Part shown: positions 22,400-34,981 of the stretch, piece after piece
How the letters are laid out: every line of letters starts with the position of its first letter
How positions within the stretch are numbered: position 1 is the first letter of the stretch
Assembly (NCBI GenBank): GCA_022432975.1
Contig: CM039516.1
Span: 31,202,051-31,266,050 of the forward strand
DNA length: 64,000 bases
From: Begonia masoniana
Taxonomy: Eukaryota; Streptophyta; Magnoliopsida; Cucurbitales; Begoniaceae
Direction of reading: 5' to 3'
Made by a program: the position numbers and the translations under genes
The notes under the pieces: generated by a model
Seen by the model: the letters and a program-made list of their open reading frames with translations, nothing else
What the model was told of the DNA's origin: nothing
Databases searched by the model: none

Positions 22400-22835
22400 A
22401 TAAGCCCCCCGTTCTCCGGCCTGTTATTAATAATTGATCACGGGCAGAAGAACGGGGGGCCGTTCTCCCGACTTGGCCCCCAGCGTTCTCCGGCCCGTGA
22501 TCAATTATTGATCACGGGCCGTAGAACGGAGGGCTACGCTCAGGACAAGACCCCCGTTTTAAAATTTCTCTGTAACACGTGCAACACACGTGTTACATGG
22601 GGGGCCGAGCTAAATATAAAGGCCCCCCGTTCTCTACAGAGGTCGACGCGGTGGTGTAGAACCCCGCACACGTGTAGAAAGGGGGGAGCTAAAATAAACG
22701 GCCCCCCTTGTGTTTTTCCACGTGCGCATCAACCCTCGTACAGAACGGGGGCGCTGCTTGGAGAACGGCCCCCGTTCTCTTTGTAAAATGTAGAAAGGGG
22801 GGGTTATTGGGCGTCCGCCAGGGTATACATTATTA
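22400..22835. other. GC-rich cluster of hairpins and CCCCCCGTTCT repeats
   Basis: An abrupt GC-rich block in AT-rich surroundings. Motifs related to CCCCCCGTTCTC and its complement recur in both orientations near 22406, 22455, 22480, 22548, 22623, 22740 and 22765. A perfect 29-nt palindrome at 22492-22520 (GGCCCGTGATCAAT, one base, complement) and an imperfect sister at about 22408-22460 form nested hairpins. GTAACACGTG...CACGTGTTAC lies at 22571-22595. GTAGAAAGGGGGG occurs at 22674 and 22790. It lies just upstream of the MULE transposase start, so it may be the element's subterminal region. No convincing ORF. Confidence 0.6.
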
Positions 22836-23043
22836 GATTTTTTATAGTTCGAGGTTTGTTTTGTTAGAATTAATACTTTAAGGAGTTTTTTTTTAAAGAA
22901 ACCAATTTTTTGAGGTTTAAAATGGTTTTTACCCAATATATTAAATATAATCGTTCTTTTCTCAAAAGAATTAGGAAATTAGATCTTTACAATTGTGAAA
23001 CCCAGAATCGGGAACCAATGAATCCAAAGTATTCTATTCCATT

Positions 23044-23964
23044 TTAGTGAGCAAGAATGTTAAGGAATGAGACTCTATGTTGTACTAAACTTTTAAACAC
23101 TCTATCCAACTCAGCCTCAAGACCATGTAGACTGATATCAAGTTTCCCTAACATTGCTTGCGCCATTTGCACTTGATCTGCCATTGATTCTCTGCAACCC
23201 AGCTGGATGGAGCTGAGAGACACATCAACACTCACCACATAATTCCGCGCTTCATTTCGCTTAGTCTCAACTGACTTTGATCTCTTCAGTATTACCTGCG
23301 AGATCAAATCCCATTTACCAACCTTGTTTCTTACGATAGGCGTAGACAGGAACACCAGAAGAGATTTAAGCACAGAAATTGCGAGGCTTGAAGCTTCCCT
23401 TAGTAGCTTTATAAGTGACGATAGATGATAGTCGAAATCAGGTAGGGGAGAGGGAATCTTAGCTTCCATTTGCCTAAGTTGTCGAATGCACTTGACTACG
23501 TCTTTCTGGACCCTCTTTCTACACGAAATGTACAAATGAATAAGGTTTTCAGTGCTTGAATGTGCACCCTTTCTACGAAAAGCTGATTTAAGGTTTAGTA
23601 TGTGTTCTCTCATGGCTAACATCGAGTCTCGTGCGCACCCGCAAGAATCAAGAAGCACCACCGATCCATGCAGAAACTCTTGCACTACTTTTCCGTCTTG
23701 GTGATTGAGGAGAGCCCGTTGGGCGGGAGGAGCGTGGACTAGCTCCTCCATGCAATGATATAACTCCGCCAACCTAACCAGGCCAGTTTGGATGGCCTCC
23801 GCGCTCAGAGGAGCTGCACTTGAGAAAGATAAAGATAATCTAAACGAATTCAGCTTCCCTATCACTGCTCCATATCTAGGAGAGTCAGAAGTGTCCATCC
23901 TGGATGGCAAGCTAATTGACCTTGCAGGTTGGTGTCCACCGAAAATCGTAGACGAGGCCGCCAT
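23044..23964 (-). CDS. DUF241 family protein (intact, intronless)
   Basis: 306 codons from ATG 23962-23964 to a stop at 23044-23046. The protein matches the plant DUF241 family (PF03087; AT2G17080/AT4G35690-like). It has a Ser/Arg-rich N-terminus (RSISLPSR), an LVRLAELYHCMEELV helix, then ALLNHQDGKVVQEFLHGSVV and LLDSCGCARDSML, and a long helical C-terminus ending in HRVSFLNILAH, the typical family ending. Length and lack of introns are normal for the family. Biochemical role is unknown; relatives are small plant proteins of predicted helical structure. A TATA box lies 74-80 bp upstream. There are no stops or frameshifts, unlike every other coding region here, so it is probably a live host gene. 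Confidence 0.93.
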   Translation of the reverse strand: MAASSTIFGGHQPARSISLPSRMDTSDSPRYGAVIGKLNSFRLSLSFSSAAPLSAEAIQTGLVRLAELYHCMEELVHAPPAQRALLNHQDGKVVQEFLHGSVVLLDSCGCARDSMLAMREHILNLKSAFRRKGAHSSTENLIHLYISCRKRVQKDVVKCIRQLRQMEAKIPSPLPDFDYHLSSLIKLLREASSLAISVLKSLLVFLSTPIVRNKVGKWDLISQVILKRSKSVETKRNEARNYVVSVDVSLSSIQLGCRESMADQVQMAQAMLGKLDISLHGLEAELDRVFKSLVQHRVSFLNILAH

Positions 23965-24037
23965 TTTTAAGCTTAGTGAAGGAGACTGAACGAGAGATGG
24001 TTTAGCTTTGGGGGAATGGCTAGGAATGCTTCTCTCG

Positions 24038-24044
24038 TTTTATA
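24038..24044 (-). promoter_or_regulatory. TATA box of the DUF241 gene
   Basis: TATAAAA on the minus strand, 74-80 bp before the start codon, giving an inferred transcription start near 24010 and a 5' leader of about 45 nt. Confidence 0.6.
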
Positions 24045-24064
24045 AGATGGTAACGGAGGAAGAA

Positions 24065-26788
24065 TGTTTATAGCTTGCAGACAAATCTGGGCCCCATAGG
24101 TTAAAATTTCCGTGCAACAATTTCGCCACTATTCCATGCACAATTAAAATTGATTAACTTCTCCAATCCTACGGCTCTTAGATAAGCGACGTGGAACTTT
24201 GATAAGAACACTGCATGATGCCCATAGGCTTCTCCGCCTACCCAATTATTGTGCAATCTTTCGACCATAATCCAGGTTTGTCACGTCCAAACCTAATCAT
24301 TGTTGTGTGTCACTAAAGTTAAAGCATCTTGTACCATGTAAAAATTAGTCTTTTAGGTCTATCAACAATATTTCACTCTATAAACGAAGAAGCCAGTGAG
24401 CAGATGAGCTCAGCAGAGAGAACAGCAGACCAATAATAGACCTCACATGCACATGATTCTCCCTGCCTCCTGTTTATTATGCAAGTAGCCAAATTATAAA
24501 ATGGGCAATCTCTCTGCAGTCTTTTTTTCATATTTTATAATTTGATCATTAACATTTTCAGAGATGGGGTATTAATTTTGGTACAGGCCCCTTCCCCATA
24601 TTGGAGAGAGAGAGCCGAGATTTATAAATGGTTTGAAGTGAAGTGAATGGCGTAAGGCAGCAGAGGGGAGACAGGTTAGGAGGTCTGCGCAGTCTTTGTT
24701 TCAAACATGTGCGTTACAGATCAAATTGGGTGGGCAGTACATTATAAGACTGACGCATCAATATAACTACACACAACAGGTAAATATTTTCAATCACCTT
24801 GTTCATTTCAGCTAATTTATCAATCGTTTATCAAGACAGAACTATGCTGACACTTAAAGGTACCATTTGAAAAAGTAACAGTTCCATTGACAAAATTCGT
24901 ACTATCAAGAATGAAATAATCCATATTAACATGCCAGATTATGCATTTGCGACAGCGTTTTAAATTAATTATTGACACATTGAGCTAAAGTATTCAGTGT
25001 AAATACTCAAATAATGTTATGTAACTCATACTGTGTGTGTAACAAGAATACAATATCCAATCATTACCAACAGGTACCTAGTACTAATACCAAAAGTCTA
25101 TCATTTGTACCAACATTTTGTGAAGGACTACGGATGGCACCGAAAGAAAGATTCTCAAATTAATCTCAAGACAAGAATCTAGGATTTAATTAATTTGGCA
25201 CACCCATGTGGGATTTTACAATTCGTGTCCTTTGTCTGTCATGGAACAGCAAAAAAACAATGGTTAGGATGTCCAAAGGCGGTCTTTATTTAGGAGACAA
25301 CTAATGGAGGTGTTATTCTTTGGTAGGTTTTTGGTGGAACTACGTCTCTCCTTTTCTATTCTCAATCGTTTCCTTGCACTCAAAATACTACACAATACAC
25401 TTGGTAACATTACATGAGTTTGATGCCATACTTAAGGCACCTGCTTCATATGCCTATCCCATTTTAATCAACAAGAAGCCACTGACTGCATGATCGAAAA
25501 ATGTTTGCAACAATTTTATCATGGAGGTAACATTGTATTTAGGCAGGATTTCATCTCGAGGAGGATGTAATTGAGAAGTATTGTGTAAAATAAAACTCAT
25601 GACAATTTCACGATCATTCGCAGCTTCACTACAACTGTCACAATCCAGAGATGAGTCTAGAAAGAAATACTGGGTCGAACAACCTGATTCTCAAAAAAGA
25701 ACCCAATCGCAGGCTCAAGAATCGATTTAAAATAGATTGAGCTCTAGCCCACACAAATGAGCCAAAATTCACATAATAGCCACAAAATAATAAAATAGTG
25801 CAATAGATACAATCCAAATAGTATTGTGCGAAGAAATAAAATATCTAATACCTAATAAATTTATAGACCGCAATAAGGGGGATCCTCACCAAGGAATGAA
25901 ATAAATCACTCAAGAAGAAGGGAAGTAAATAAAGACAAACTCCTCAACGATTTGCTACACTCGGTGATAATCCTGACTTGAGAAAAATGAGATTCTTTTG
26001 AGGGGATGAACTAATTTAGTAGGTAATCCTATATATTTAAATGCATGTGAAAATTGATTTTATTATTTTCTTTAAAAACAATTGATGCTCCTAAAAAATG
26101 GAAAAGATGGCCAATAGCGAAAAAAATTGAATCTATGGCAGAAAACGGATGATGTCTTTGGACGGTTATAACTCTGTCAAAACATGTCGACTTTGAGTGA
26201 AATTTTGATAACAGTATCTTCGAGATGTGGACAATAATCCACCAAAATATCTTGGCAAAATTCGTTGGGAATCAAAAGATATGATAAAAAGGGTTTTGGT
26301 CGTTGGAGATACCTCTTGGCAGAATCAAAGGCGAATTATGAGGATGTAGTAACTTCGTCGGCTTAGGTCTTCTTGACGTGATTCTTGGCAACTTATAGCT
26401 TTGAAAGTGAGAATGCCTTTCTCCAAAAATCGTAGCCAGAATAATTGTGGAAAGAAAGTTATGGACTGAGGGTTACAAGTTCATCTAAATAGACACTAAG
26501 ATCATGTTTATTGACTTCTATGTCTCCCTTACAAGAGGAAGCTCTTCAACCTTCGATGTCGAGAGTTTGATGCAGCCTTGTTGAAGAGTTCACCACCTTA
26601 GGAAGGGAGTGAGAAAGCAACACTATTAGGAGAACTAAATACAACTCACAAAGAACTAGTTCAATGTTTTTACACTCAACAATTGAATGCTATCGGCTGA
26701 ATTGGTTTGTGTTTGAATGGAAAGTAGTCCAACAAAAGAAGAAAGATTTTCAATTATCCAAAGTTTGTTGCCAAGAGAACAGTAAGGA
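24065..26788. other. Intergenic, non-coding
   Basis: AT-rich. No ORF with a recognisable domain on either strand. GGAGAGAGAGAG followed by TTTATAAATGG (24604-24630) looks promoter-like on the plus strand but leads to no ORF. From about 25620 the style changes to sequence resembling old retroelement DNA, but no LTR ends or protein motifs are secure. Confidence 0.5.
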
Positions 26789-26793
26789 GCTTA

Positions 26794-28814
26794 TGTAACG
26801 CCCCGAATTATATAAACCCGGTTCGTTACTCATAGCTCGAACATAACTAAGAAACTTTGGACTAAATTTAAAACTTCGCTCGAAAGTCAAAATTTGACAT
26901 TTTCTAAAACTTCAAAACATTTAAAGACTTGCAGCGGAAATCATTTAAGCAAAAATAGAGTTAAACAAAACTATAAAAACAATGTTTGAATAATCGGTTG
27001 GAATATTAAGAAATAATCGACCAAAGAAAGTAAAGGTTTAATCGTGAAATACTTGAAAAGTTACAGAAGTCAAACGTATCTGCCGCTGAGCAAAGTCAAC
27101 GGAAGAGACTGAAACAGAAAACAGAAGGCTTCTTCCGGTGACAAAACGATAAAAACTTTGGCTACGTCATCCGGTAGATTTAACAAACGACGTCCACCGG
27201 TGACTAAACGACAAAATCCATTTCTCCTTCACAAGACAAAACAAAACTGAATACATCGCCCGGTCACTAAGTGACAAAAACCCATTGCTCGCAACCACCG
27301 GTCATAAGACGACAAAAGTCTTCCTACATCAACCGATGACGTCAGCCGGATGATTTCCTTCATCCGATCGACTTTATCTCACATCCACCGGTGATGTCAG
27401 CCGGATGATTTCCTTCATCCGATCGACTTTATCTCACATCCACCAGTGAACTCCATTCACCAATGGTTGAACTTACAAATTTCACTCAAAGCATTCAAAA
27501 CAACCTGACCCTAAATAACGTCTGACATTCAACAAGTAACCATTAACAAAAGAACAACATCTGTATCCTCGACATAACTTTGGAAATAACAAACTCCAAC
27601 TACATTTAAATCACGTTTACTTTGGCAGAAAAGAAATTCTCAAGGGTATCAAAACATCAAATAACTACTGAAACTTCACCTACAGACAAGTGTTAAACCG
27701 CCTTATTAGAACACCAAACCGTGGCAAGAATGTGCTCCAACAGCTTCGCCTATTCCTCAGTAAATTCAGAGAATTCTCCAGTAGTTACCTCCACACCTAC
27801 ATCACAAAACTCACCTATTAGCCTAATGCTAAGTAAGTAAAGCAAATGAAATGGAATACTGAAACATAAATCCTAATCATGCAGTTTCTACTTTCACAAC
27901 TCAGTTGCAATTTCGTTCATTCACTGATATGATTCCTCAATTCCATTGGGAGGTGGATCAATTTTCCCAAAGTAATACATCTCTTCTCAATTAAGGGGCG
28001 GATTAGTTCCCTTAACAGTTGATCTGATCCCTCAATTCCATTGGGAGTGGGATCAGTTCTCCCAAAGTAATAAATCCTCTACTCGATTAAGGGGTGGATT
28101 ACTTCCCTTAATAGCTAATCTGTTTCAATCTGTTCATACCTTGCCATAACATTTCATATAAATTCATTTTCGTATTTTTTCAAAAACAGGATGCATGACA
28201 TAAAGAAAACACTCAAACATGCATAAACCTACTGTTTTGTGATGTAGGCCCGAAGGCACACACAATACTTCACTTACCTGGCTTCCCGAGAGGTTCCTGG
28301 TTGCAGGATATTCCAAGAGCTAACTCACCTAAAACATAAGCACAGCATTACTTAAACTTCATTCTAAACATTCGAAAATCTAAGGGGCTAGTCTTGGGAG
28401 TTCTTTTCTTCACCATTCCCGATTCCTCTCTAAACCCTAAATCTCATCCCTCACTCACAGCACTTCTAAAACGCATACATTGCCATCCATCAGTTACCTA
28501 GACACTAAAGCAGCAAATAATCGAATAAAAACTTACCTTGGTTGAAGGAAAAAAATCGAGCAGGGGAATCGCCTAAAGGTTCCTGCTAGATAACTGATGG
28601 CCGAGAGAGAGAGGGATAAACAGAATGGCGGCTACAGTGCATTAAACCCAAAACCTCTTTCCTTAAATACGTTATCCACTTTTAAATATCTAATTACCCT
28701 TTTGCCCCCGTATACTCATTAACTAACCTAATCACTTTTTCTCCAAATTCTTCAAAAATTAGTACATCATAATTTGATAAATTAAATTTAGTTTAATAGG
28801 AACCGGGTTCTACA
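26794..28814 (-). repeat. Solo LTR B (minus)
   Basis: 2021 bp. On the plus strand it starts TGTAACGCCCCG and ends GGGTTCTACA, with target duplication GCTTA (26789-26793 and 28815-28819). Same family group as solo LTR A: it has the TTTTGTGATGTAGGCCCGAAGG box (about 28236-28257), mini-exon 28278-28328 (minus) bounded by TTTTAG and GTAAGT, and CACCGGTGA repeats (27135-27450). No internal domain remains. Confidence 0.93.
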
Positions 28815-28819
28815 GCTTA

Positions 28820-30457
28820 TAAACCTCCAAGGAAAATTAGGGTTTCCTAAGCAACCATTAAAAGTATACAAGTGTCAATCAAGCCCAAACAACACACACT
28901 CATTCGGCTCAATTAGTGCTAGTCGAGTGTGAAAACACTTACAATGTTAGGTTCATTACACTAAAATGACTTAAACCAAATCAAATGCAAATAAAAGTAA
29001 ATTGAAATTATTAGAGGAGTTGCTTAAAAAGGAAAGGCCTTCAAGCTGCACAAGTAAGGAACACGGCTTGCCCAACAATGAGTTAATTGTTTAAAGTGTT
29101 TAGCTCTTTGGACATTTCTTTTGATTCCCACACTATGCTTAGGCATATCCTTATCACTAGGGGAAGGTGCCTCTTTCAAGACTTCTTGAAAATGTTTCCT
29201 TGCAAAAATAAAGCGAAATAAAAGGTTAGTTAGTCCTCAAGTTGGTGATTTTGTGATCGGTCCCTATGGCACATCATCTTTCCTTGGTGATTGAGAATTT
29301 TTTTTCAAATCCAAAAAAAACTTCAATCTCTTCAATTTCTTCCAAGGGCTCAAGCTTGAAGGTCAAAATATTAATCTTCTCTATCAAATTAAGAAGATTA
29401 TCAGCTATTGGCAACAGTTCGGACTCTCCTTGCTTGGAAAACCACGTGAACAAATGCAAAATGATTAGGTGCCAACGGTCATTGAACTATTGTTTAATTA
29501 TCACACAATTATATCTGTAATCACTGTGTGAATTTCTGAACTTTAATTTATGTTCAAGTTTTTCGTTGCAAATCACATATTGGGTTGAGCGATTGAGTCA
29601 TCTGACCTGGCATTTTGTTAGGCCTGCCATCGAGTTGTGATACATACTTTCATGTTATTTCCCATTTTCGTTAAACTTTTATATATTTACTTCGCAAAGT
29701 TTATCTGGACTTATATAATTTTACTATCTTTATATCACTGTTACACCTATGATTTAACCTAACATTGTGGGCCCTGACTTTTAATTTTTTTAAATTATTT
29801 TGTTATATTATAAATTGTTTCTCATTAAGGGTCCTACGATTCTGTCCGTTTCTTGCTCGGCTTGTTCCATGTTCTATCACGGGCCAACTTTGGGTTGTGA
29901 CACAAGTCGTATTTATTTCTACCATTAATCCTCCTAATTGTAAGTGGAATCCTTCTCATGTATAAAAAATAGTTTGTTTAGTAATATGGAGCTAATGGTT
30001 GATTTATTTTTTTCTTATTTATTTTGGTATTTGAAGATGCACAACGAAAAAACATAATATGCTATTTATTGATAACTCTTGAAATAGAGTTATTTTGTCG
30101 TTTTATTTCATAAATACTATCCTTGATTTTCAATTATTATTTAAATAAAGTTATAATTTTCCTACAGAATGTGAAAACATCATGGACAATATTTAAAAGT
30201 TGATTTTTATGAATTTATTTAGAAAATCCTTATATGTTTTATGTTTTGGAACATATCAGCATTAAAAATATTCATATGAATTCAAAAAAAGTCGAACTTT
30301 ATGGAAGAGGAAAAATTCAAAAGGATTAGAGGAGATATTTATCTCGCAATTCACAGGGTTCAACAAGCAATTACTATTTCACGATCAAGGGTGTACTAAT
30401 ATTTGTAGTAGCGGTACTTATATATCGTATTAACAATCGAAAGAGGGTTGAAAGACA
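28820..30457. other. Non-coding, degenerate
   Basis: AT-rich without identifiable genes. At 30070-30093 TGATAACTCT TGAAAT AGAGTTAT forms a perfect 8-bp stem after TGATAA, the same style as the start of the LTR at 40015, so a truncated LTR start of an Ogre/Tat-like element is possible. Confidence 0.45.
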
Positions 30458-30486
30458 ATCCTGGCTCGGGATGAACGCTGGCGGCT
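30458..30486 (+). other. Plastid-type 16S rDNA fragment, left piece
   Basis: ATCCTGGCTC then GGGATGAACGCTGGCGGC matches the conserved 5' end of plastid 16S rRNA with one visible change. It continues at 35216-35230 after the copia insertion. Together they cover only about 43 bp, so this is a tiny nuclear plastid-DNA remnant and not an rRNA gene. Confidence 0.75.
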
Positions 30487-30714
30487 GTTAACGTATCCAC
30501 TAATGTGGTTGTAATTTAGTTCAGTTAGTACTTCTAGTTTAGTTAGCTTTTTCAATTATTACACCTACTGATGTATATGTACAAACTATCAGGATGAATG
30601 ACATTTGACAAATATCATTTTCTCTCACTACTCTCTCTCCTGTTGCTTCCCTGCTTCTTCTCTGTTCAGTTATCGGAACAGCTTGCCTGAGGCAGCTCTT
30701 ATGAAATTCTAACT
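30487..30714 (+). repeat. Copia 5' LTR
   Basis: TGTTAACGTATCC...GGAATTCTAACT type, ending in CT instead of CA; the 3' LTR has the same end. Followed directly by the PBS. Confidence 0.93.
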
Positions 30715-30726
30715 TGGTATCAGAGC
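30715..30726 (+). other. Copia PBS, initiator tRNA-Met
   Basis: TGGTATCAGAGC with no gap after the LTR. Confidence 0.92.
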
Positions 30727-30735
30727 ATAAGAAGG

Positions 30736-31518
30736 ATGGCGTCCTCCCGCCATACATCTCCATCCTCTCCCACAATAACCTCACATCTCTCTCCCCTTCC
30801 CTCTGGAACATCTTCTGCAGCCCACACCCTCACCATAAAACTAAATAGCACAAATTACCTGATCTGGAAAGCGCAAATACTTAATATTGCCATCGTAAAT
30901 GGTGTTGATCATCTCCTGAACATGTCCGCCCTAGCTCCCCCGAAATTTCTGGACCAAGAATGTCTTCAGTAGAATTCTGAGTTCAGCCTCTGGATGAGGT
31001 ATAATCGTTTAATAATGAGCTGGATGTTCTCCTCCATGTCGGAAGATTTATTGCCCTAAATCATATCGTTCACCACCGCCGGAGAAATATGGGAAGCTCT
31101 GGCCCGTATTTTCTCATCTTCGTCGTTGGCCAGAATCACCGATTTACGATTCCAGCTTCACTCACTATCTAAAGACGGACTCTCTGCGGCTAGTTACATA
31201 CAGAAGCTGACGACTTTGTGCAACACCTTAGCTGAAATCGACGAACCTGTGTCTCCCAGGGATCGGCTGATTTATTTTCTTGGTGGTCTCGGGAGTGACT
31301 ACAATGCATTTGTGGCTTTCGTCACAAATCAGGCAGACTCACCATCTCTGGAAGAAGTCCATAGCCTTCTCCAGAGCTTCGATTTTTGTTTGGAGAAGCA
31401 GAATGCAGCTCTGTCCCTCCTGCCACCGAACTCCCTTCAGGCGAACGTCGCCAGATTTTCCCTCCCTGTTTCGGGTTCTTGCTCGCCCCGGGTTATCCTT
31501 CTCGGCCCGCTCCACTGA
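30736..31518 (+). pseudogene. gag: Copia gag (UBN2 type) with stops
   Basis: ATG 30736 (MASSRHTSPSSP). Copia-type gag motifs: NYLIWKAQI near residue 37 and SYIQKLTTLCNTLAEID, then RLIYFLGGLGSDYNAFV (UBN2/retrotran_gag_2). Premature TAG at 30970 and TAA at 31057 both fit C-to-T change of Gln codons. A frameshift at about 31400-31500 separates it from the downstream frame, which carries the CCHC knuckle (31584-31625, CQICSKRDHSASAC) and so the natural gag C-terminus. Confidence 0.88.
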
Positions 31519-34500
31519 CTGCCTCTCAAACCAGCGCACCGGGTTGGCGCTCCTCCACGCCCAGCGGCCTTTTTAAGGCCTGCTGTCAAATTTGCAGCAA
31601 GAGGGACCATTCCGCTTCAGCCTGCTACCACCATCTGAACCTCTCATATCGCCCAGCCCATAATCACAACAACCCGGCCCATCTCCATATTAACCATCAC
31701 ACAACCCCGCCTCCAGCCCACTTCGCCCATTCAGCTCACCCAGCCTACTTCGCCCATTCAGCCCAATCCACCCTCTTACCCGCCCCCTCTTACCCATCCT
31801 CATTTTCTTCTCTTGCTCTAGAACACCATCCACTATCCCGCCCGGGTCTTTTGCCGACGCCAGCTCCTCCTTTCACGGTCGAGCCCTGGCTTCTTGACTC
31901 CGGCGCTACAAATCACTTTTCTCCGTCGGTCTCCAATCTTCATCAGCCACAACCCTTCCTTGGCTCCTCAACTGTCGCAACCGCAGACGGTACGCCTCTT
32001 CCTATCTTACACACTGGTTCTGCATACATTCCCACTGTCACCCGATCTTTGAAATTACATTCTGTCTGTCCCACTCCACAAATGTCGCACAATCTCATTA
32101 GCATTCAGAAACTCTGTCGTGATAATTCCGCCTATGTCGAATTTCATGAAAATGTTTTTTATGTGAAGGATCGAACTACTCATCAACTGCTCCTTCACGG
32201 CCCTCACTCTGATGGCCTCTATCGAATTCAGCCCACCCTTCTGATTCATGCAATCTTATCTCGGCTTCCTACTTCAGTTCGAGAGTCTGCTGTCTTTTGG
32301 CATAATCGGCTCGGGCACCCCAATCTATCTGTTTTGCAGAAAGTGTTAAATTTGTATAACATTCCTCTTTCTAAATTGGACTTGTCTGATGTATGTCTGC
32401 CCTGTTCGATGAGTAAAACTCATCGTCTTCCATTTGTGAACTCTAGCTCTCGTGCTAAACATCCTTTTGATTTAATACATACTGATATTTAGGGTCCTTC
32501 ACCTGTCCAATCTGTTACTAGTGCACGTTATTTTCTGTTATTTATCGATGATTGCACTCGTTTTACCTGGTTTTTTCCCTTAAAACTAAAAAGCGATGTC
32601 CATCTCACTTTTCTCCATTTTCAAAAATTTGTACAAAATCAATTTGGCATCTCCATCAAAAGTGTCCAATTTGACGAAGGTGGTGAATTCCAATCTCTAA
32701 CACCACTTTTTCGGTCCCTTGGCATCATGCACCGCATCTCTTGTCCATAAACTCCAAACCAAAATGGTCGTGTCGAACGGAAAAATCGGCATGTTGTCGA
32801 AACCGGTTTGGCTCTTCTATATCAGTCATCTGTCCCTCCCCTCTTCTGGCCTTATGCTTTTACCATGGCCACTTTTCTAATAAACTTATTGCCTACACCT
32901 GTTTTACACGATAAAGCCCCATCTGAATGCCTGCTGAATTCTGTTCCCGATTACCCGTCATTACGCGTTTTTGGTTGTCTATGTTTTCCCGTGTCTTCGA
33001 CCGTTTAACCAGCACAAATTACAACCTCGATCCCTCCCTTGTGTATTTCTCGGTCCTAGTCCTCATCATAAAGGATCTATATGCTTAGACCCTCAATCCA
33101 ATAAAATCTATCTCTCTCGTCATGTTACATTTGTAGAATCTCTTTTTCCGTTTGCTTCCCTACCCAAATCTCATCCTCCCACTCCTTTGTTTTCTTTATC
33201 TATTCCTTCTATTCTTCCTCCCACTCCCACACCACCTCAAAATGTTTATCCTCCTATGTCTCCTCTTGTCTCCCCATCCCTAAATCAACCACTTGCCCAT
33301 CCTGCTTCCTCCCCACCTATTATTGGCAGTCACCAAATCTCTCTCACTTTTCCCCTACCTCCTCATAACACTCATCCTATGACAACTCGTGCAAAATGTG
33401 GTATTTTTAAACCTAGAGTCTTCTCTGCTGAATAAAATTTCGAACCCAGAACTTTTCTGCAGGCTTCTAAAAGCCCCCACTGGTTAGCTACTATGCATGA
33501 GGAAATCTCAGCGCTCAAAGAAACCAATACATGGACATTAGTTCCTCCTCCCTGGGGCGCAAAAATTATTGGTTGCAAATGGGTTTTTAAAACCAAACAC
33601 CACTCTGATGGTACCGTTAGTCGTTACAAAGCTCGCCTTGTTGCCAAAGGGTATGATCAAACTGAAGGCATAGACTACGATGAGACTTTTAGTCCAGTGG
33701 TCAAACCAGCCTCCATTCGTACCACTATTGCTCTAGCAGTCTCCCGTGGTTGGCCTATTCGACAGTTGGATGTTTCCAATGCTTTTCTCTATAGTGATTT
33801 AACAGAGAAAGTTTTCATACAACAACCTCCTGGTTTTATTAATTCCGCTCATCATTCTGCCGTTTGTCTCTTACATAAAGCATTATATGGTCTCAAGCAA
33901 TCTCCACGTGCCTGGGACACTAAGCTTTATACTGCTCTCATCCAATGGGGTTTCTTGGCATCCAAATCTGACTCGTCCCTCTTCATTCGCCGCACAAACA
34001 CCTCACTTCTCATTATGCTCATATATGTCGATGATATTATCATAACAGGCACCTCTGTCAGACTCATTGATCAGCTTCTGACATATTTGCATTCCAAATT
34101 TAAAGTTCGGGATCTTGGACCGCTATCTTTCTTTCTTGGGATTTTCGCCACTCGAACTTCAGTAGGTATGCGTTTTTCGCAATCCCAGTATATAAATGAC
34201 CTACTTCACAGGGCAAATATGGAATCATGCAAACCGGTTCCTACTCCTATGGTGGCTGGCCAACTCTTGTCACAAAAATCGGGCACCCCTCTATCCGACG
34301 GCTATCTCTATCATAGTATTGTTGGTGGTCTCTAGTACTGTTGTATGACTCGACCAGACATTGCCTTCGCCGTCAACAAAGTTTCCCAGTTTATGCATGC
34401 CCCTTCAGACATCCATTGGCAAGCCGTCAAGCGCATCCTTCGATACCTGAAAGGTACTCAATCTTTAGGTATCTCATTCTCACCCTCCACTAGTTGTGCC

Positions 34501-34968
34501 TTGACATGTTATATAGATGCCGACTGAGCCTCCTGTCCAGACGATAGAAAAAGCACAGGTGGCTTTTGCATATTTCTTGGCAACAACTTAATTTCTTGGT
34601 CTTCGGCAAAGCAAAAAGATGTTTCTCGATCCAGCACTGAATCTAAATATCGGAGTGTAGCAAATGGCTCAGCGGAAGTTCTGTGGTTACAATCATTGCT
34701 TATGGAGCTAGGTATCGCACCTACATCAATCCCTCTCATACTGTGTGACAATTTAAGTGCTACATATTTGGCGTCAAATCCGGTTCTTCACTCAAAGTCC
34801 AAACATGTAGCAATTGATTTTCATTTTGTTCGGGAAAAAGTACTTAACAAGCTATTACTTGTCAAATTCACGCCTTCTGACAACCAATTAGCTGATGCCT
34901 TAACAAAACCCCTTCCGCCTGCGAAATTTGGGTTGTTTACGGACAAGATCTTTGGCCTTCGGTCTTGA
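31519..34968 (+). pseudogene. pol: Copia pol: protease, integrase, RT, RNase H (multiple stops)
   Basis: Protease WLLDSGATNHF near 31890; GAG-pre-integrase WHNRLGHPN near 32300 with a CLPC pair; integrase core with HTDI, DDCTRFTWF and a changed DEGGEF near 32680, then GRVERKNRH near 32770. RT runs from about 33493 with CKWVFKTK, DVSNAFL and an intact catalytic YVDDI (34024-34038). RNase H has [14 protein letters not shown] and ends at 34968 (ADALTKPLP near the end). In-frame stops include 32490, 32748, 33433, 34333 and 34525, most explained by C-to-T or G-to-A change; one frameshift lies near 32980. Not functional. Confidence 0.9.
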
Positions 34969-34981
34969 TCTTGAAGGGGGA

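Noticed and set aside
22397..22786. 129-codon ORF in the GC-rich block
   Set aside because: Arises from palindromic repeats; composition follows the repeats and there is no domain.
24604..24640. Possible plus-strand promoter (GA repeat plus TTTATAAATGG)
   Set aside because: No ORF or RNA gene follows; too weak to list as a promoter.
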